From: Citrobacter sedlakii NBRC 105722
GTDB taxonomy: Bacteria > Pseudomonadota > Gammaproteobacteria > Enterobacterales > Enterobacteriaceae
Length of the DNA: 64,000 bases
Direction: 5' to 3'
NCBI RefSeq assembly: GCF_000759835.1
Contig: NZ_BBNB01000008.1
Coordinates: 142,744-206,743, forward strand
The notes under the pieces were generated by a model. It did not search any database and had not been told where the DNA came from. It saw nothing but the letters and a program-made list of their open reading frames with translations. Both the position numbers and the translations under genes were made by a program. Numbering within the stretch: position 1 is the stretch's first letter; the number at the start of each line of letters is the position of its first letter. Positions 62,301 through 64,000 of the stretch are shown in pieces.

Positions 62301-62323
62301 GGGCAAATGTACCACATTTGCCC
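62301..62323. other. Perfect hairpin between ygbE and ftsB
   Basis: 9-bp stem GGGCAAATG/CATTTGCCC with loop TACCA, in the 182-bp gap. No T-run on either strand; it could mark the end of the cys transcript or lie in the ftsB leader. Confidence 0.5.
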
Positions 62324-62401
62324 TGCATAACGTATACCCGGCACCCCGGGAACATCATCTCATTGTTGGTTACGGTTTGAATTATGGACAGCGGTCGCGC
62401 T

Positions 62402-62725
62402 TTAGCCCAGCAGCCACAAAAACAGCGCGCCGAACATCGCGCACACCGTCAGCAGCGTGGCGACAATGCTGTAGCGCAATTTTCCGTTGAAGAGGGAATG
62501 TTGGGCGATGCCCACGACAACCGCGACGGGCATTAGCGCCAGAAAGAATGGCCAGGTATAAATGAAGAAAAACAAGGTGTTAGGACCATACACCAAAAAA
62601 GGGATCCCCAGCGCCAGCAGCCATGACGCGAATCCCACCACGGCGCCGGGCAGCGACCAGGTGGTTTCGTCATCGGCAGAAAACGTTTCGGACGCCGGGA
62701 GGGTGATGTTCTGGCTATTACGCAT
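62402..62725 (-). CDS. ygbE: DUF3561 inner membrane protein YgbE
   Basis: 107-residue membrane protein of unknown function, same length as E. coli YgbE. Three hydrophobic segments follow a soluble N-terminus (GAVVGFASWLLALGIPFLVYG, TLFFFIYTWPFFLALMPVAV, and a last one ending LFLWLLG). 46 bp downstream of cysC and possibly co-transcribed with it. Confidence 0.9.
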   Translation of the reverse strand: MRNSQNITLPASETFSADDETTWSLPGAVVGFASWLLALGIPFLVYGPNTLFFFIYTWPFFLALMPVAVVVGIAQHSLFNGKLRYSIVATLLTVCAMFGALFLWLLG

Positions 62726-62771
62726 ATCGAATCCTGTAACCTTGACTGACCGGGCAAACAGGTCAGGTGTC

Positions 62772-63377
62772 TCAGGATCTGATAATATCGTCCTGTCTCA
62801 GCAGGTCTAACAATTGACTCACCAAATTTGTTACTAATTGTTCACCATTCAGATGAATCTCTGGCGATTCAGGGGCTTCGTAAACCGCATCAATACCGGT
62901 AAAGTTGCGCAACTCACCGGCGCGCGCCTTTTTATATAACCCCTTTGGATCGCGCGCTTCACAGGTTTCCAGCGGCGTATCGACAAACACCTCAATAAAA
63001 CGCCCTTCGCCTACCCGCTCACGCACCATCCGCCGCTCCGCCCGGTGCGGCGAGATAAACGCTGTCAGCACCACCAGCCCGGCATCCACCATCAGATTCG
63101 CTACCTCGCCGACCCGACGAATGTTCTCTTTGCGGTCGGCATCGCTAAAGCCCAGGTCGCTGCACAGGCCGTGGCGCACGTTATCGCCATCAAGCAAATA
63201 TGTGCTGACGCCGAGCGCGTGCAGCGCTTCTTCCAGCGCGCCGGCCACCGTCGATTTTCCCGACCCAGAAAGCCCGGTAAACCACAGCACAACCCCACGA
63301 TGACCATGGCGTTGCTCACGCTGGTGCGGCGTAACGGAATGCGCATGCCAGACGACATTTTCGTCATGCTGCGCCAT
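62772..63377 (-). CDS. cysC: Adenylyl-sulfate kinase
   Basis: Phosphorylates APS to PAPS in sulfate assimilation. 201 residues. P-loop [10 protein letters not shown] near residue 34; the active-site serine in [11 protein letters not shown] and the DNVRHGL and FVDTPLE motifs are intact. Overlaps cysN by 1 bp. Confidence 0.97.
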   Translation of the reverse strand: MAQHDENVVWHAHSVTPHQREQRHGHRGVVLWFTGLSGSGKSTVAGALEEALHALGVSTYLLDGDNVRHGLCSDLGFSDADRKENIRRVGEVANLMVDAGLVVLTAFISPHRAERRMVRERVGEGRFIEVFVDTPLETCEARDPKGLYKKARAGELRNFTGIDAVYEAPESPEIHLNGEQLVTNLVSQLLDLLRQDDIIRS

Positions 63378-64000
63378 TATTTGCCCTCCAGCAGATCGCG
63401 CGCGCCCCAGTGGGGGAAGTGACGGCGCACCAGCGCATTCAGTTCCAGCTCAAAGTCGCTATAACCAGTTGGGACTGTCGCTGCCTGCGCAATGGGCTCA
63501 CGCACCATGCCCGCCCCGACGGTAACGTTGCTGAGACGGTCGATAAAGATCAGTCCGCCGGTCACCGGATTCTGCGAATAGGTGTCCAGCACCAGCGGTT
63601 CGTCAAAGGTCAGATTAACCAGGCCAATGCCGTTCAGCGGCAGGTTTTCCACCTCACGCTGGGTCAGGTTGTTGATATCCACCTGATACTGCACGCCGTC
63701 AATGCGCGCGCGGGTCTTTTTGCCGGCAATTTTGACTTCGTAGCTCTGACCCGCCGCCAACGGCTGTTCTGCCATCCACACCACATCTACAGCGGCGCGT
63801 TGTACGGCAGGTAACGTGTCGCCCGCATCCAGCAGCAAATCGCCGCGGCTAATATCGATTTCATCTTTTAAAACGAGGGTGATCGCCTTACCGGCAAACG
63901 CCTGCTCCAAATCGCCGTCAAAGGTGACGATGCGGGCCACACTGGACTCCACGCCGGACGGCAGCACCCGAACGCGTTGACCCACGTGGACGTTCCCGGA
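63377..64000 (-). CDS. cysN: Sulfate adenylyltransferase subunit 1, C-terminal part (partial)
   Basis: GTPase subunit of ATP sulfurylase, which with CysD activates sulfate to APS. Only the last 207 or so residues are in the window; the reading frame runs off the right edge with no start. Visible is the EF-Tu-like domain 2/3 region ([37 protein letters not shown]-type [18 protein letters not shown]) to the end [13 protein letters not shown]. The internal Met at 63985 is not the start. Confidence 0.95.
   Translation of the reverse strand, partial: SGNVHVGQRVRVLPSGVESSVARIVTFDGDLEQAFAGKAITLVLKDEIDISRGDLLLDAGDTLPAVQRAAVDVVWMAEQPLAAGQSYEVKIAGKKTRARIDGVQYQVDINNLTQREVENLPLNGIGLVNLTFDEPLVLDTYSQNPVTGGLIFIDRLSNVTVGAGMVREPIAQAATVPTGYSDFELELNALVRRHFPHWGARDLLEGK

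Overview
The window looks like a chromosomal segment of an indole-positive Citrobacter or a close relative of the Salmonella/Escherichia group. The gene order is the enterobacterial one from gshA to cysN, and most proteins read as near-copies of their E. coli K-12 counterparts. Three features argue against E. coli itself. The sitABCD manganese/iron transporter lies beside fhlA, as it does in Salmonella. MutS starts with a Salmonella-type leader. A complete tryptophanase operon (tnaC-tnaA-tnaB) sits between fhlA and mutS. The species assignment is inference from memory; no search was run.

Layout. 1-1331: 5' end of gshA, then yqaA and yqaB (minus strand). 1469-2591: a stringent-type tRNA operon on the minus strand, serV followed by four identical tRNA-Arg(ACG) genes, each followed at exactly 55 nt by a tRNA-sized spacer element ending in the tRNA 3' sequence. 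2896-8554: csrA, alaS (flanked by two ERIC-like repeats), recX, recA (LexA box and promoter visible) and pncC. 8756-15064: mltB, then the sorbitol operon srlA-E-B-D-gutM-srlR-gutQ. 15061-19341: norR divergent from norVW, with three NorR boxes and a sigma-54 promoter. 19445-22374: hypF and hydN. 22520-26700: ascG divergent from ascFB (aryl-beta-glucoside use). 26862-27101: a SymE-family gene under a LexA box. 27252-39032: the formate hydrogenlyase cluster, hycABCDEFGHI on the minus strand and hypABCDE on the plus strand, diverging from an intergenic region with two sigma-54 promoters. 39177-41255: fhlA, their activator.

41303-50400 is the accessory part: ygbA (NsrR-type site), sitABCD (MntR and Fur-like sites), tnaCAB, then a small decayed element holding a Fic protein, a convergent small ORF and a frameshifted integrase remnant. 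A 16-codon relic of an E. coli-type mutS start lies at 48714, before the element. The functional mutS at 50361 begins with different codons and rejoins the ancestral sequence at a 17-bp near-repeat. The simplest reading is that an element integrated inside the first codons of mutS and supplied a new 5' end. This is the fhlA-mutS interval in which Salmonella carries SPI-1.

50361-55859: mutS and a non-oxidative hydroxyarylic acid decarboxylase cassette (B, C and D subunits) with a MarR-type regulator, in the variable mutS-rpoS interval. 55978-64000: rpoS, nlpD, pcm, surE, truD, ispF, ispD, ftsB, ygbE, cysC and the 3' part of cysN, all minus strand.

Working together: FhlA with sigma-54 switches on hyc, hyp and hydN-hypF. 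HypA-F build the NiFe centre, HycI trims HycE, and HycB-G form the membrane-bound complex that turns formate-derived electrons into H2. NorR/NorVW and YgbA respond to nitric oxide. RecA, RecX and the SymE-like gene belong to the SOS response.
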